DNA from: Cafeteria roenbergensis
Lineage: Eukaryota > Sar > Bigyra > Bicosoecida > Cafeteriaceae
DNA: 64,000 nt
Assembly (NCBI GenBank): GCA_008330645.1
Contig: VLTN01000021.1
Coordinates: 124,001-188,000 of the forward strand
Direction of reading: 5' to 3'
In this document: one piece after another, positions 1 through 11,700 of the stretch
Numbering within the stretch: position 1 is the first letter of the stretch
Layout: each line of letters opens with the position of its first letter
Position numbers and translations under genes: made by a program
Notes under the pieces: generated by a model
What the model was told of the DNA's origin: nothing
The model's database searches: none
What the model saw: the letters and a program-made list of their open reading frames with translations, nothing else

Positions 1-136
1 GTCGCAGACAGGGACACGCGGACGCGGTTCTCAAGCGGAGCCGTCGCCCACAGCGGCGTCTGAGCGAATCGCTGCGGCCGCGCGGCACTCTCGCATCGAC
101 TCCAGTCGCGTGCCCGCCTCGGCTCAGCGCCGCCGC

Positions 137-917
137 ATGGCAGCGTCCGCGCCGCCCGGCGGCCCGGCGGCAGAGAGCGCCGGCCCGGATGCGGAGGGCA
201 TCGCGCCACTCGTGCCCATCGCCATTGACGCTCAGCGAGAGCAGGACCGGTTGCTTCCAGAGGCAAACATTGTGCGCATTATGAAGCGGGCGCTGCCCGA
301 CGGGACCAAGGTGTCCAAGGAGGCCAAGGCGGCAGTCGTCGAGGCGGCATCCGAGTTCGTCGCGTTCGTGACACAAGAAGGTGAGCGCTGCACTGCGCAG
401 AACCGCGCACGCCGCGCGCTGATGTGGCAGTTGCACGTGCCGGAGACTCCGGCCCGCCCCAGAGCGCCCCCGAAGCTCCCTGTCTCCCGCGCACGCACGC
501 GTGACCGCGCATGGTGCCTTTGCATCGCTGCCTGACGACTGCGCGCAGCGAACGACCGGTGCCGCATGGACGGGCGCAAGACGCTCACTGCCGAGGACTT
601 GCTTGCGGCCATGCGCACGCTTGGGCTGGACCAGTACCACGACGTGCTCCTTGACTACCTCATCAGGCATCGCGAGGTGAGTCGGCCATCACACCCGCGG
701 GGGCGGAGGCCGAGAGGAAGTTGGGGGGGGGGGGAGGAGGGGGGAGAAGCAAGAGAATGACTGATTTGCGCGCGGCTGCCACCAGCGTCGCGCGCCGTGA
801 GCGTGCGCCTTGTCGACGCGCGTGTCTCGCCCCGCTCACGCGAGGTTGGCCCTGTCCATTTCCATCGCGCAGGCGCACAAGAGCGAGCGTGCGGACAAGC
901 GCAAGCGGGACGACTGA
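137..917 (+). CDS. NFYB: NF-YB / CBF-A subunit of the CCAAT-binding factor
   Basis: Histone-fold subunit of the trimeric NF-Y transcription factor, which binds CCAAT boxes in the nucleus. Three exons are read: 137-380, 549-676 and 873-917, with introns GTGAGC...CAG (phase 1) and GTGAGT...CAG (phase 0), giving 138 residues. The histone fold covers most of exons 1 and 2. It opens with the family hallmark REQDRLLPEANIVRIMK, and continues with the EASEF-like helix and RCRMDGRKTLTAEDLLAAM, which matches the NF-YB 'ERC..EKRKTI..EDIL.AM' segment. The C-terminal exon adds a short basic tail (KRKRDD). The ATG at 137 is the first in frame; only a GTG lies upstream. The fit to NF-YB over the related Dr1 rests on the intact REQDR.LP.AN block. 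Intron 2 contains a G-run around 721-745. Confidence 0.9.
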
Positions 918-1187
918 TCCGGCAGTCCGTTCGTGCACCGGGCCTGCGTGTGTGCCAACGCTGCTGCGCCGAATCGGTCTCAGTGCACAGGCTGGTCGCA
1001 CTCGCGCGCTCGCACGCACACACACACAAGCCAGCGGCCACGCGTCCCCGCCGAAGACGCGGGGTCCGAACGCCATAGGGCGCGCATTGGTCGCAGGTGG
1101 CGCCGCAAGCGCGGCCTCAATTCCACGCAGGGGCGGCAGAATCTCGCCCTCTGCCCGGCTTCCAGGAGAAGGGGGGCGCCGTACCCG

Positions 1188-2555
1188 TCAGCGCTGCGCC
1201 CGTCGCGCGCGCAGCCGTCGCTGCAGCCCCGGAGTCAGCTTGGCCGGACACGCATCCTTGCACCCGCGGAGCGCGCAGCCCATCATGCCGAGCAAGAACA
1301 CCAGCTGCATCGCCAGGCCCACGCCCATGGCCCCGACCTCAAGCTGCGAGCCCAGGTCGAACGCCTCGGCAGCCTTTGCCTCCAGGTCGCTTTCGTGCAG
1401 CTCTGCAACTCCAAACTGCCAGGCTCCGGGTAAGGTGGGCGGCGCATCGGTGGAGCTGGAGATCTTTTCGCGAACCTTCACCAGGGTGCTGAAGGCCCAC
1501 GAGCCGCCCGAGTCGAGCTCCAAGTGCTGCAGCAAGTCTTCAGGCACCATCGACACGAGGACGACGTTGCCCGCGGGGTCAAACTCCCCCGACATGACTG
1601 TCCCGTTGGTGAGCGAGGCGTTGAGCCTCGCGATCATAGCCTGCACAGAGCTCGAGTTGCGAGCCAGGGTCACACGACGACACTCGAGGCACTCGACGTG
1701 GTGCCGTATGTTTCGGCCTCTCAGTGGCGCCTCGCCGTCCTCGCCCGCGGGGTCGTGGTCCGGCGACGACGGCGGCGGCGGTGGAGGGTTTCGGGCCGTG
1801 AAGAGCAACCCGTCTGCTGCTGCGTCCTCCATTGCCAGCTCGGCTTTCGCCTCCCCCTGGCGCAGCGGGGCAGTTGCGGACATGCCGTTGTCGTCGTCGT
1901 CAAAGTCGTCCCACTCGTGCTGCCTCACGCAGATGGTCGCGTCCAGCGCCCAGTCCACGATTGCGACGTTGCGCCCGCGAAGCTGCTCGGGGACGTCTGC
2001 CGTCAGGCCGCAGTGGCCAATGCGGCCGGCAAAGTATGGCATCAGGTCACAGCTCGTCGAGGGAAGGTGGGTTTCGGGGGGCCACGGGGAGTACGAGTCC
2101 GCAATCGGCACCCAAGGCGCACATTGCGATGGGTTGAACAAGCGCCCGTCGCGCAGCGTCTTGCCTAGGCGCTGCTGGACCAAGCCGTACGCGGTCCCGT
2201 CCGCCTGGTAGCTAGCCGATGAAGCGGCAAGACCCGTGTATGCCACGCCCATGACCACGATGGCCAGCGTGGACCCCGCGAATGCCTGATTCAGCCCGAG
2301 CCCGCCGCTGTCAGACGGGCAGCAGCAACAGCAAGGCCTCCACATGGCCCTTCCGGACAGCCAGCTGATGGCTGTCACGAGGAAGACGAGCCCGCCTATG
2401 ACCGTCCCGGCGAGGGTCCCCTCATCCCCGCTCATGCGCGCGCCCCAAATGCTGGCAGCGCCGACGAGCTGGACAGCAAGCAGGGCTGGCAGCACCACGA
2501 GCACCACGAACCGCAGCCGCTTCGACCCCTCCGCGTCAGCAGCCCGGAGGATCAT
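1188..2555 (-). CDS. Four-TM membrane protein with a large extracellular-type loop (tetraspanin-like topology)
   Basis: Unrecognised membrane protein of 455 residues from the ATG at 2555. Four hydrophobic segments are visible: about residues 15-37, 47-67, 94-113 and 407-430. A run of five cysteines (about 74-79) follows TM2, a likely palmitoylation site. Between TM3 and TM4 lies a loop of about 290 residues with paired Cys (including CLEC), an acidic DDFDDDD stretch, a proline run and several N-x-S/T sites. The C-terminal tail is short, basic and Cys-containing. Three close N-terminal TMs, a big Cys-containing loop and a last TM recall tetraspanins, but the CCG signature is absent and the loop is too long, so I do not assign the family. 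The frame stays open upstream to 2855, so an earlier start is possible. Single exon. Confidence 0.6.
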   Translation of the reverse strand: MILRAADAEGSKRLRFVVLVVLPALLAVQLVGAASIWGARMSGDEGTLAGTVIGGLVFLVTAISWLSGRAMWRPCCCCCPSDSGGLGLNQAFAGSTLAIVVMGVAYTGLAASSASYQADGTAYGLVQQRLGKTLRDGRLFNPSQCAPWVPIADSYSPWPPETHLPSTSCDLMPYFAGRIGHCGLTADVPEQLRGRNVAIVDWALDATICVRQHEWDDFDDDDNGMSATAPLRQGEAKAELAMEDAAADGLLFTARNPPPPPPSSPDHDPAGEDGEAPLRGRNIRHHVECLECRRVTLARNSSSVQAMIARLNASLTNGTVMSGEFDPAGNVVLVSMVPEDLLQHLELDSGGSWAFSTLVKVREKISSSTDAPPTLPGAWQFGVAELHESDLEAKAAEAFDLGSQLEVGAMGVGLAMQLVFLLGMMGCALRGCKDACPAKLTPGLQRRLRARRAQR

Positions 2556-2885
2556 GGCAGAGGTTGGCCTTGCGGCGAGCGAGCGCGACGGCGCTCGCAC
2601 GCGGCGCGGCGTGGCGTGGCTGGCGAGCAAGTTTGCGCCGGTGCTCTGCAACCCGCGGCCTGCAGGCTCGCTCCGAGAACGTTCCAGAGCTGAACTGCAT
2701 GGCGAATACGCGCTGCCGGTGTGTGCGGCGCGGGGTTTCGGTGCAATCATCGCGCGTTTTCCAAGGGCAGGAGGCGCGCGTGGGCGTTTGCTCGCACTAT
2801 CGCCCTCCACAGCACCGACGCACAGCCGGCATCGCGGCTCTCCGCAAGCGAGCACTCTGGCGCGGGCGCACTCGAGCTTCGTGCA
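2556..2885. other. Intergenic, 330 bp
   Basis: Lies between the four-TM gene start and the end of the 80-residue gene, both on the minus strand. It probably holds the promoter of the four-TM gene. The four-TM frame continues open through much of it but shows no domain. I see no RNA gene or repeat. Confidence 0.4.
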
Positions 2886-3305
2886 CTACTCGCGCTTTGC
2901 GTCGCGCCGCTGCGGCTTCGCCTGTTCCGCCTGCTTCCTCCACCAGACGTACAAGAACGTGACGACCCAGGCCGCAAGAACGAGAGCAAGTTTTTGCCCC
3001 TGCGAGGCGCACCAGCGGACGCTTCGCGCAGCAAACGAATTGGGGACGCCTGGCTGGAATACGGTGCGCGCGGAGTCGTCATGGCCGCTGCAGGCCGCCG
3101 CGATCCACGCGGGGCCGGTTTCGGTGTTACCGAAGCACGGCCAACGCTTCCGCGGTTCCCCAGGGTTCGAACTCACTTGGGAGAGGCCTAGGTCGGACAA
3201 AAGATTGCTAACAAGCGAGAATGGGCTGCGGAGAGGGCCCTGGGGTCCGCTGGGACCGCCGGAGCCCGCGTCCGGGTCGATGAAGGCCGAGTTGTCGTCC
3301 TCCAT
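2886..3305 (-). CDS. Small 80-residue membrane-anchored protein, two exons
   Basis: Exon 1 is 3177-3305 (43 codons from ATG) and exon 2 is 2886-2999 (37 codons plus stop). They are joined by a GTGAGT...CAG intron at phase 0. The spliced protein has a polar, Gly/Pro-rich N-terminal half, then one hydrophobic helix (LALVLAAWVVTFLYVWW), then a basic tail (RKQAEQAKPQRRDAKRE). This is the layout of a small single-pass or tail-anchored organelle or ER protein. Reading straight through the intron would give a 146-residue ORF, but the clean splice sites and the in-frame join favour splicing. I do not recognise the family. Candidates would be small subunits of a membrane complex. Confidence 0.5.
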   Translation of the reverse strand: MEDDNSAFIDPDAGSGGPSGPQGPLRSPFSLVSNLLSDLGLSQVSSNPGEPRKRWPCFGNTETGPAWIAAACSGHDDSARTVFQPGVPNSFAARSVRWCASQGQKLALVLAAWVVTFLYVWWRKQAEQAKPQRRDAKRE

Positions 3306-3528
3306 GGAGCTGCAACGGGCGAGCAAAGCTCGGAGCGCGCTTCAGAGGCGCTAGTCCGCTTGCGTGCGCGCCAGCAGGTGTCTGGCTCTCGCTCTCGCTC
3401 TCTTTCGGTGCAGCCGGCGTTGTGAGTGTGTGAAGCGATCAACAGGCTCGCAGAGGACTGTGCTCAGAGACAAATATGCTGAGTCGGGCGACTGCCCGTG
3501 GCAAGCGTCACATCACACGAACGGACGT

Positions 3529-5684
3529 TTACCTCTGCCCTGCAGCGTCGCTGGGCGCTGCAATGGATTTGCGCTTTCTCGCCGCAGGCGGGGGGGGCGC
3601 GCCAAGCCCCCCCAGCGCCCTGAAGCCGCCTTGCCCCGGCATTGCCGATCGCCGACGCGCCGGTGGTTGCCTCGAGCTGGCGTGAACCGCGGGCGACCGC
3701 GGCGGGCTCAGTGCCAGAGACCCCACTGTGTCGCCGGCCTCGTCCAATTCGGCATCGGAAATGTCGCCGTCACTTGCCTCTGCGTCCCCATCGCCAGTTC
3801 CGCCGCCATTGGCAGGAGGAGCGCCGGGGGCAGCAGCAGCAGCGCCACCATCACCAGCAGCATCACCGCCACCCGTCTCCGCCGGGCCCGGCTCGCCAGA
3901 TCCAGGCGCGTGCACGCCGATGGCCAAGCCAATCCCCGCGCGGGCGCTTGGCGGCTCTGCCATGGAGGCGCGTGCCTTGCGCGCCGCCGGGCGCGCAGCC
4001 GGCATGGCCAGGGTGGCTCGCCGAGCCTTGGGTTTCACGGCCGCAGCCCGGCCCGTCGGCATCGCCAGTCCCCCGAAGCCGCCTCCGGTAGCAGCCCTCT
4101 GGCGCACGGAAGCGGGGCCGACGCCTTCGGCGGCAGCGTCCCCCTGGGCACCCTCGCTGCTCGCCGAGGCGGCTGCCTCGTCGGGCTGGCCGTTGCTCGC
4201 GGCGGATGGAGCGAGTCCCACAGCCGAGTCCATACCCGACGCTTTGAGTGTGGCGGGGGGCCTCGCAGGAGGGGGCGGCATCAGCGACGACTGGGCGGCG
4301 GGCCCAGCCGCCGCCGCGACACCAGCACCAGCAGCGGGCGACGACCCCGCAAGCGGGCCCGGCGGCGCTGCAGCAGCCTCCCCCAGCCCTGCGGCGGCGG
4401 GCGGCTCGGCGGCCTCCGACCGGAACGTGAGCTTCACGCGCTTCTTCTTGACCTCGGCCATGTCAAGGTGGAAGTCCATGGCCTCGGCCACCGCCGCGGC
4501 GCCTCGGGGAGCGCACCACAGCCGCAGCTCGCTCAGGGCCACGGCCTGGCTCGGGGAGGGGCGTTTGGGGCCTCCCCCTCCGTTCCCCGCCGCTCCAGGG
4601 CGCGCAGCCTCGGGCGGCGCCAGCGACGCGAGCGACGGCGGTGCAAAGAAGAGCAGCCCCCCGCTGACGTCCGCGCCCGGCAGCTTGCCAGGCTTGCCGC
4701 CCCCCCGCTGAAGCTCCGCCCAGAGAGCCGTGCCCGCCGGGACGTTGCCCGCCGCTGCCTGCTCGCCCCCGACAAACACGTTGACGACCAGCTCTGCCGC
4801 GCCGGGCCCTGACCCCACGCGGCCCTTGCGGGCCGACGCTGCCGCCTTGCGGCCGTCCACGCACACGGCCACGTGCGCCCACTCGCCCGGCCGCAGCCGG
4901 CGCTCCGAGTGGGTTCGCGACGCCTCCTCCGCCACCACGGCGAGGACGCCGTCCCGCTGGGCAGAGCCCGCAGTCGCGCCGCCAGGGGCGTCGCCGTCGG
5001 CCAGGGAGGCAGCGGGGCGCGCGCCCCTCCTGCGCCTGCCCCCCGCGCCCCCCGGCCCTGCTCCGCCGCCCGCCGCCTTGGCACGCTCGCTGAGGGCAGC
5101 CAACACCGGGTCCACGGCGGCCGGCGCGGCTCCGTCCCCAGACCCGCCCCCAGTCGCTGCGCCCGCACCGGCCATGGCGCCCAGCGGCCCCGAGAGCACC
5201 CGGAACGCCACCCTGCCGTCCTCTTCCACGACGAGGTCCCACTGCGCGCTCCACCCGCCCCTGCCATCAGGCTCGCACCGCCGTGCAAGGCAGGTCTGTG
5301 CGCCAAACACGGACGCGTGGGAAGCAGTCGACGAACCCTCAGGCTCGCTGTCCGCTCCCGCCGCCGCGCCGTCCGCCGGGGCTTCGGCGTCTGCGCCCGG
5401 CAGAGCCATTGGGTCGGCTGGTGCACCGACACGCACCCACATCTCCAGAGTCCACGCGGCAGTGGCGGCGTCCCATGGCCGGCGCCCAACGTCCACGTAC
5501 GACCCGATGGCCACGGGAACGGCGAGGCAGCCGGACACCCCCGTCGCCTCGGCGACGCGCGTGCCGAGGCCAACGGCTCCCTTGAGCTTGTCCATGACGG
5601 CCGACAGGCTGGCAGCGCTCGCCTCGGGCTTGCCCCTGCGTCCCCTGCCCCGGCCTCGGCGGCGGCGGGAGGAGGCCCCGCCGC

Positions 5685-5716
<32 letters not shown>

Positions 5717-8700
5717 CTCCCGCCAGCGTCGTCGCCGTCGCTGTCGAACCCGCCCGCCGCGTCCGGGTCCAGCTCCTTCCCGATCCGCTCCGCCTCCGCC
5801 ACTGCGGCGACCTCCCCGCACAGCAGCGTGCGCGGCAGGCGGACCTTGCGAGGGTCGCCCAGCTCAAACGGCGCGTCGCAGGCGATGAACTTGGCAGCGG
5901 TGGCGACAGGAACCCCGCCGCCAGCGGCCGCACCAGCCGTCCCGGCGTCCGCGTCGGCCGAGCCACCCCCGCTGGCAGCGTCGCCCCCCCTGGCGGCCCG
6001 CCTCCTACGCGACGGCCCCCCGGCAGCGAGCAGGTCGCGCCCCGGGAGCAGCACGCCGTCGACCTCCCCTGGAGCCAGATCCAGCGCCAGCACGTCCGTG
6101 CCTCGCTTCAGGGGCACCTTGACCCCCAGCAGCTCCGCAGCTCCGCCGCCGGGCCCGCGCCGCCGCCGGCCGCTGTCCGCTTCCGCCGTCGGCCTCTCGA
6201 ACCGCAGGTACAGCTGCACGGCGCCCTCTCCCCCTCCCAGGCGTGGCAGGCGCTTCGGAACGCCAGTGCCGCCGCCGCGGGAAGGCGCGGCCCCGAGGGC
6301 CTCCAGCAGAGCCGTCGCCTCGCGCTCCGCGGCCTCCTCTTCGTCCTCCTCCTCGGCGTCGTCGCCGTCCGTTGCGCCTGCCTCAAGCCCGCGGATTGCC
6401 GCCGGCAGGGCGAGGACGCTTCCCGCCCATGCCTGCAGCGTCCGCAGCGAAAGCGGCTGCGGGCCGCCCGGCAAGGGCAGCGGAGCGCCAAGCCAGGGCG
6501 GCGGAACAGCGCCGGTGCCGGCTGCAACGGCCAGAGCGTTGGACGCAGCCCTCACAAGCCACCGCTTGCTCCCAACAACTAGCCGGGTTTCGGGCACGCC
6601 TGCTCCAACCCCAGTGCCTCCCACGGTGTCGCGACTGCCAATCCACGCCGCCAGCGCCGACAAGGCCGGGAGAGCCGGCGAAGACGCCGCCACGCGCCCG
6701 AGAGACGCCGGCGACCGCTGCGCCACCAGCGCCGCAGCGGCGGCGGCGGAAGCCGCGCGCTTCACAGATTCCATATCCCCGGTGGCGGCCTCGCCGCTGA
6801 CACCGAAGGCGTTCAAGACACTCGCGGCCGCCGCTGAGTCTTCCGCTGCCGACAGCAGAGCCACGGCCTCCATGGCAGGGTTCCCTGCAGAGCCAGCCGC
6901 GTGGCTCGTCGTCGCTCTGCCGGCGAGGGCCGACCACAGCGCCAGAGCGCCGGCAGGCCGGCGGCGACTCGTGGCGACCTCGGCGCTGCCAGGGGCCGCC
7001 TCTTCGGCCCACGCTGCGGCCGCTGCGTCGAGGAGGGCTGCTGCCGCGGTGTGCGGCGCCAGCGCCAGCACGGTGGCGGCTGCTCGCTGCTGCTGCCTGG
7101 CGCCCGCAGCAGTGTCGCCGGCCCACTCCGCAAACGCGGTGGCTGCTTTGCCGTCGCCGGCCAGCGCGGCTGCCACCGCCACAAGAACGGCTCGGGCAGT
7201 TGATGCGCCTGGGAGGGCCGCAGGCCCCCGCTCTGTCGCGGCGAGCTCCCAGAGGCCCTTGACGAAGCCAGCGGCTGAGGGCTGGCCCGAGGCCAGCAGT
7301 GCCGCCGCGTCCTCGCCCGCCGCCGCACTGGCCAGCTCCTTCAGCTCGGCCGACCGCTCCGCCAGCGCATCCTCGTCGCCGGCTGCCAAGGCGGCAAGCG
7401 CGGCGGGAGAAGCCTGCAGCCCCGACGCGAAGAGCCCCTCGCCGGCGCCGGCTCCGGCTCCTGCTCCTGCCACTGCCGAGCCCCCCGCTGGACCGAGCCC
7501 GGCTGCCGACCACGCGAGCCGAGCCAGCGCTGACCCGCGGACAGAGCCGGGCACGGCGCCCAGCAGCGCCACAGCCACTGCCGAGGCCGCCAGTGCTGCA
7601 GGCGGCGGCAGGGCCGTGGACGGCGCCAGCGCCCCGTCAGCAGCGCGGCGTCTTGCCAGCATAGACGCTGCGGCAGCGGCGGCCGCCGCGGCCATGGCGG
7701 CCCTGCTCGACGCTGCGTACGCCGGACCGCCGGCCGCCCCCTGGCCGCCGTGGCCGAGGCCGCCCCCCAGTGCCAGCGGGCCCACGAGCGCGGCCGCAGC
7801 AGCAGCCTCCGCCGCAGCCGTGGCGGCAGCTGCCTCGGCCTCGGGGTCGTCGGCGGCGGGCTGTTCGTCCGGCGCGCCTGCAGCTCCGAGCGGCCCGTGC
7901 TTGCGCAGGGCCGCGGTCGCCCCGGGAGTGAGCACCGCCCTCGCGACACTCGCCGTGGCGAGGGCGCTTGCGTTGGAGCCGGCTGCCCGGGCAGCAGCGT
8001 CGGGCGCGCCAAGCACGCCCAGTCCGAGCCCTGCCGCCGCAGCGCCCGGTACTTTGCCCAGGCCGCCCGCCGCTGCCTTCCCGACCCCGCCATTGGCCGA
8101 CGCAGCTCGACCTGCCGAGGCCAGCGCAGCAACCGCGGCTCGCAGAGCGGGGGGCAGGCCCCTGACGGGGCCCCCCTCCGTGCCCGCCGACGACGCTGAC
8201 GAGAGCAGCCACGCCGCCCAACCAGGCGCCCCCACGCGGCCGAGGGCTGCGGCCACGGCTGCCATGCCGCCGCCTGCCGCTGACACCGACCCCTCCGAGC
8301 CCGGCCCGTGCCGGGGAGCGGGCGCCGCGACGGCCGGCCCTGCCCCGGGGGCGGCAGGGTGGCCGAACCTGAAGGCGGCGTCTACCGCTGCGCGGGCCTG
8401 GACCGCGGCAGTCCACAGGGCAAGCGGCCGAAGCGGGGAGGTCACGAGCGAGCCGCTGTCGAGCCCCACAGCGGCGGCAGCGCCAGCGTCGGCTGAAGCC
8501 TTCGCCGCGGCCACGAGCTCCCGGGCCGCCGGCCCGCCACCGCCGCCGCTGGTGGTGGTGGTGCTCGGAGCAGACCCGCTGGCTCTTCGGGCCACCGTCT
8601 TGGCCAGCCGCTGCATCGCACCCACCGCCACAGCGTCCGACATTGGGCCGGCAGCGGCAGCGGCAGCGGCAGCTCCAGCGAAGGCCATGCCACCGAGTGC

Positions 8701-11700
8701 GCGGCCCGCGCCGGCACCCGCGGCAGCTGGGACCGCGCGGCGCGCCTGCGTCGCGACGCCAAGGGCTAGGGCTGCGTGGTCCGCGTGGCCGGCAGCCAGA
8801 GCCGAGCCGAGGGCGGCTGGCCGAGACCGAAGCAGCGACCGGCCGGTGTCGGGGCACCGGGCGGCCATCAGCAGGCGGTCGGGCGCCAGGGCGGCAGGCA
8901 CGCCACCGCCAGTCGGGCCCGAGAGCTCAGGCGGGGAAGGTCCAGCCACGGGCACGCACGCCCCGCCTGGGGTCACGGCCACCACGGAGCCGTCCGCGGT
9001 GCCCACTAGCACGGATGAGCCGCACCACGTCGCCGATACCACGGCCGACCCGGCCCGCACCGTGCCGCTGGACGCGTCGTGGGCGATGGCGGCTGGGGAG
9101 GCAACGCCCGCTGCGGCAGCGCCGAGCAGCGCGGTGGAAAGCGCGCTGGTGGCGACTGCGGAGGACGACGCCGCGCGCTGGGACACGGACGCCTCCCAGG
9201 CCGCGCCGGGCGACGCACCGCTGCCGGCGGACTTGCCGCCTGCAGGCGCCGCGATAAGCTCCGGCTCCGGCTCCAGCTCCGCCGGGAGGAGCGCCACTCC
9301 GGGGCGCAGGGCTCCGGGGATGGAGACGAGGGGTTCGAGGCCGGGGGTGAGGACGACGACACGGGTGTTGGTGACGAGAAGGGCGAGGGGCCACACGCGG
9401 GCGCGGCAGGCGTCGAGGGTGGCCAGGGCGGCCACGTGAGCGGCGGCGCCCCGGCGGTCGCGCCAGCCGGCGGACGGGGCAAGGGCCGTCCTGGCCGTGG
9501 CGCCGCGGGCGCTTCCCGCAGCGGCGCTGGACACGTCCTGCCACTCGAGGCGGAGGGGCAGCTCCCCTCGCCCGAGGCGGAAGCAGGGAGCCCCCGCGAT
9601 CGGCCGCCCGGAGGGCGTCGTGGCCGGGAGGAAGAGGCGCTCCGATGACCCGGCAAGCGGGGCGGTGGCCTCGGAGGCGCTGAGGCTGTACACAAGCGTG
9701 GCGGCCCGCGAGCCCGGCGCCCGCACTGCGAAGAGCACGGGGGGCGGCACGGCCTGCGCGGCTCCCGCCGCCCCGTCGCCGTCCCAGCCGACAGCTTCGC
9801 CGTCGCCGCCCACAGCCTCAGTCTCGGCGAAAACGTCTCCACCAACGGGCGTCGAGGCGCCGACGGCGACGTCTGCGACCGCGCTGGCTGGCTCAAAGGG
9901 CGTGGCAAAGGCAGCGGTGACGAGCACGCCCTCCGCTGTGGCCTCGGCCGAGGGCACGCCCGCTTCTGGAGTGCGGGCACCGCTTCCGTCGGATTTGGCA
10001 TCGTCGTCGCCGCGGCCCGCAGAGCCAGTCGGCGGGCGGGGGGGCTCAGCTGGCCCTGCACCGGCGTCGGCGCCGGGCAGCGGCTCCAGCAGGAGGCGGG
10101 TGGCGAAGCCGCTGCCGTCGCGCTTGGCGGTGAGCAGCAGCCCGCCCCGCAGCACAGCCGTGGCCAGCGCGCCTGCGACAACGCGCACCGCGACGGGGCG
10201 CGCGGAGCACTCGACTCGCCTGGGGCAGCCGTGAGCGTCCACAGCCACGCCCCACTCGATTCCGCCCGGACCCATCGCACCCGCGCTGGGCGAGGGAACC
10301 CAGGCAGCGGCCTGCAGTGAGGCCGGCTTGCCCGGCCATCCGGGAGGCAGGCCCAGCGCCGCGATGGCCGCCGCCTCGCGCTGCGTCTGGGACGTGTCCG
10401 CCGCCGCGCCGGGGCCGGTCTCCGCCGCAGCACCGCTTCCAGCGCCCCCCGGCACTGCCCCGGTGGGTGCCGGGCCGTCGTATCCGTCGGCGTCCGCCTG
10501 CGCCTCCGCCGACTCCCCCCAGTCAAACAGCGGGCCAATCACCAGAGTCATGGCTCCGGCGTCGTCGCCTTCCGAGGGGGCGTCCCCGGACCGCCCTCCA
10601 GCCCCGCCAGAGGCCGTCGGCGACTGGTCGTCGGAGTCTTCCGCGCCGTCGTCGCCGTCGTCGGCCGGAGGGCCTTCGCAGCCACGGGCCAGAGCATCTG
10701 CAGCGGCGCGCACGGCCGCAACCGCCGAGCGGCCCACGCTGCCTGATGGCCCGCCCAGCCCGCTGCCGTCGGTCCCTGGCCCGGTCAGGGCGGCGAGGAG
10801 TCCAGCCGCCCCGCCGCTGCCCCCCGCCGCTGCCGCTGCCATGGCCGACGCAGCCTCGGCGCCGAGGGGCAGCCCGGTCGGGCCGTCGCAGCCGCTGTCC
10901 TGCCTGCTTCCCACCACGGAGCTCAGCGTGACAAGGCGGACCAGCAGGTAGCGTCCTCCGCCCCCGCACGCCTCCACTGAGCCGGGAACCACCGGTCCGG
11001 ACGGGCCGATGGAGGGCAGCCAGCAGAGCCGCTCGCCCCGGCCGCGCAGCATCAGCGCCGCGGCGGCCGCCGCCTCGGCCCCAAGCGTCACCGGCTCGCG
11101 GGCCGCCGCGCCACCGCCGCCTCCGGGCTGGCCAGCGGGCGAGCCGGCGGTGGAGTTGAACGCGCTGCTGCCGGAGCCGGCGCCGCCCGCCCCCGGCATG
11201 CCGCCCCGCCCGCCGGCGCCGCCAGCGCCCGCTGCCGCCACCCCGTATCCAGCACCAAGGTCTCCCGGAAGGGGCGGCGGCGCCAGTGGCCTGCGCTGCA
11301 GCGACCACCTGATGGCGTGGCCCGACGGCAGCGGCAGCGCCGCCTGCCTGGCCTGGACGTACAGCACGGACGACAGGATCGGGTGCGTCCAGAGCTGGCC
11401 GCCGCCGCGCGCCACAGCATCCCGGGCAGCTGCGGCTGCCTCCGAGGCAATCGCCGCCGCGTCACCGGCGGCGGCGGCGGCGGCAGCACCGGCGGCTGCG
11501 CGCCGAGCCTCGCCCTGCACCGTGGCCCACTCGGAGGGAATGCCGCGCGGCGGGCACAGGGCGGCCGCCCCTGCCACGAAGGGCCCCGCAGCGCCGAGCA
11601 CAGGCCTTGCGCTGCTGGGAGCGACCACCAGGGCTGCGCCCCCGGCGCAGAGCAGCCACGGGGCGACACCCGCGCCGTCGCCCACGGGCGCCACCAACGC

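Noticed and set aside
721-746. G-run as a candidate G-quadruplex regulator
   Set aside because: It lies inside NF-YB intron 2 and nothing else supports a regulatory role.
3160-3180. GGTTCGAACTC resembling a tRNA T-arm
   Set aside because: No matching acceptor stem, D-arm or anticodon arm around it; on the minus strand it overlaps the GTGAGT donor of the small membrane-protein gene.
5690-5765. GTCGTCGTC / GCCGCCGCC microsatellite
   Set aside because: It encodes Asp and Gly runs inside the giant protein and gives no sign of an independent element.
4730-9439. Very long plus-strand ORF (over 1500 codons) opposite the giant minus-strand gene; similar at 11009-13918
   Set aside because: It is Ala/Pro/Arg/Ser filler with no domain, antisense to a frame with WD40 and LamG-like motifs. 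GC-rich DNA has few stop codons, so such shadows are expected.
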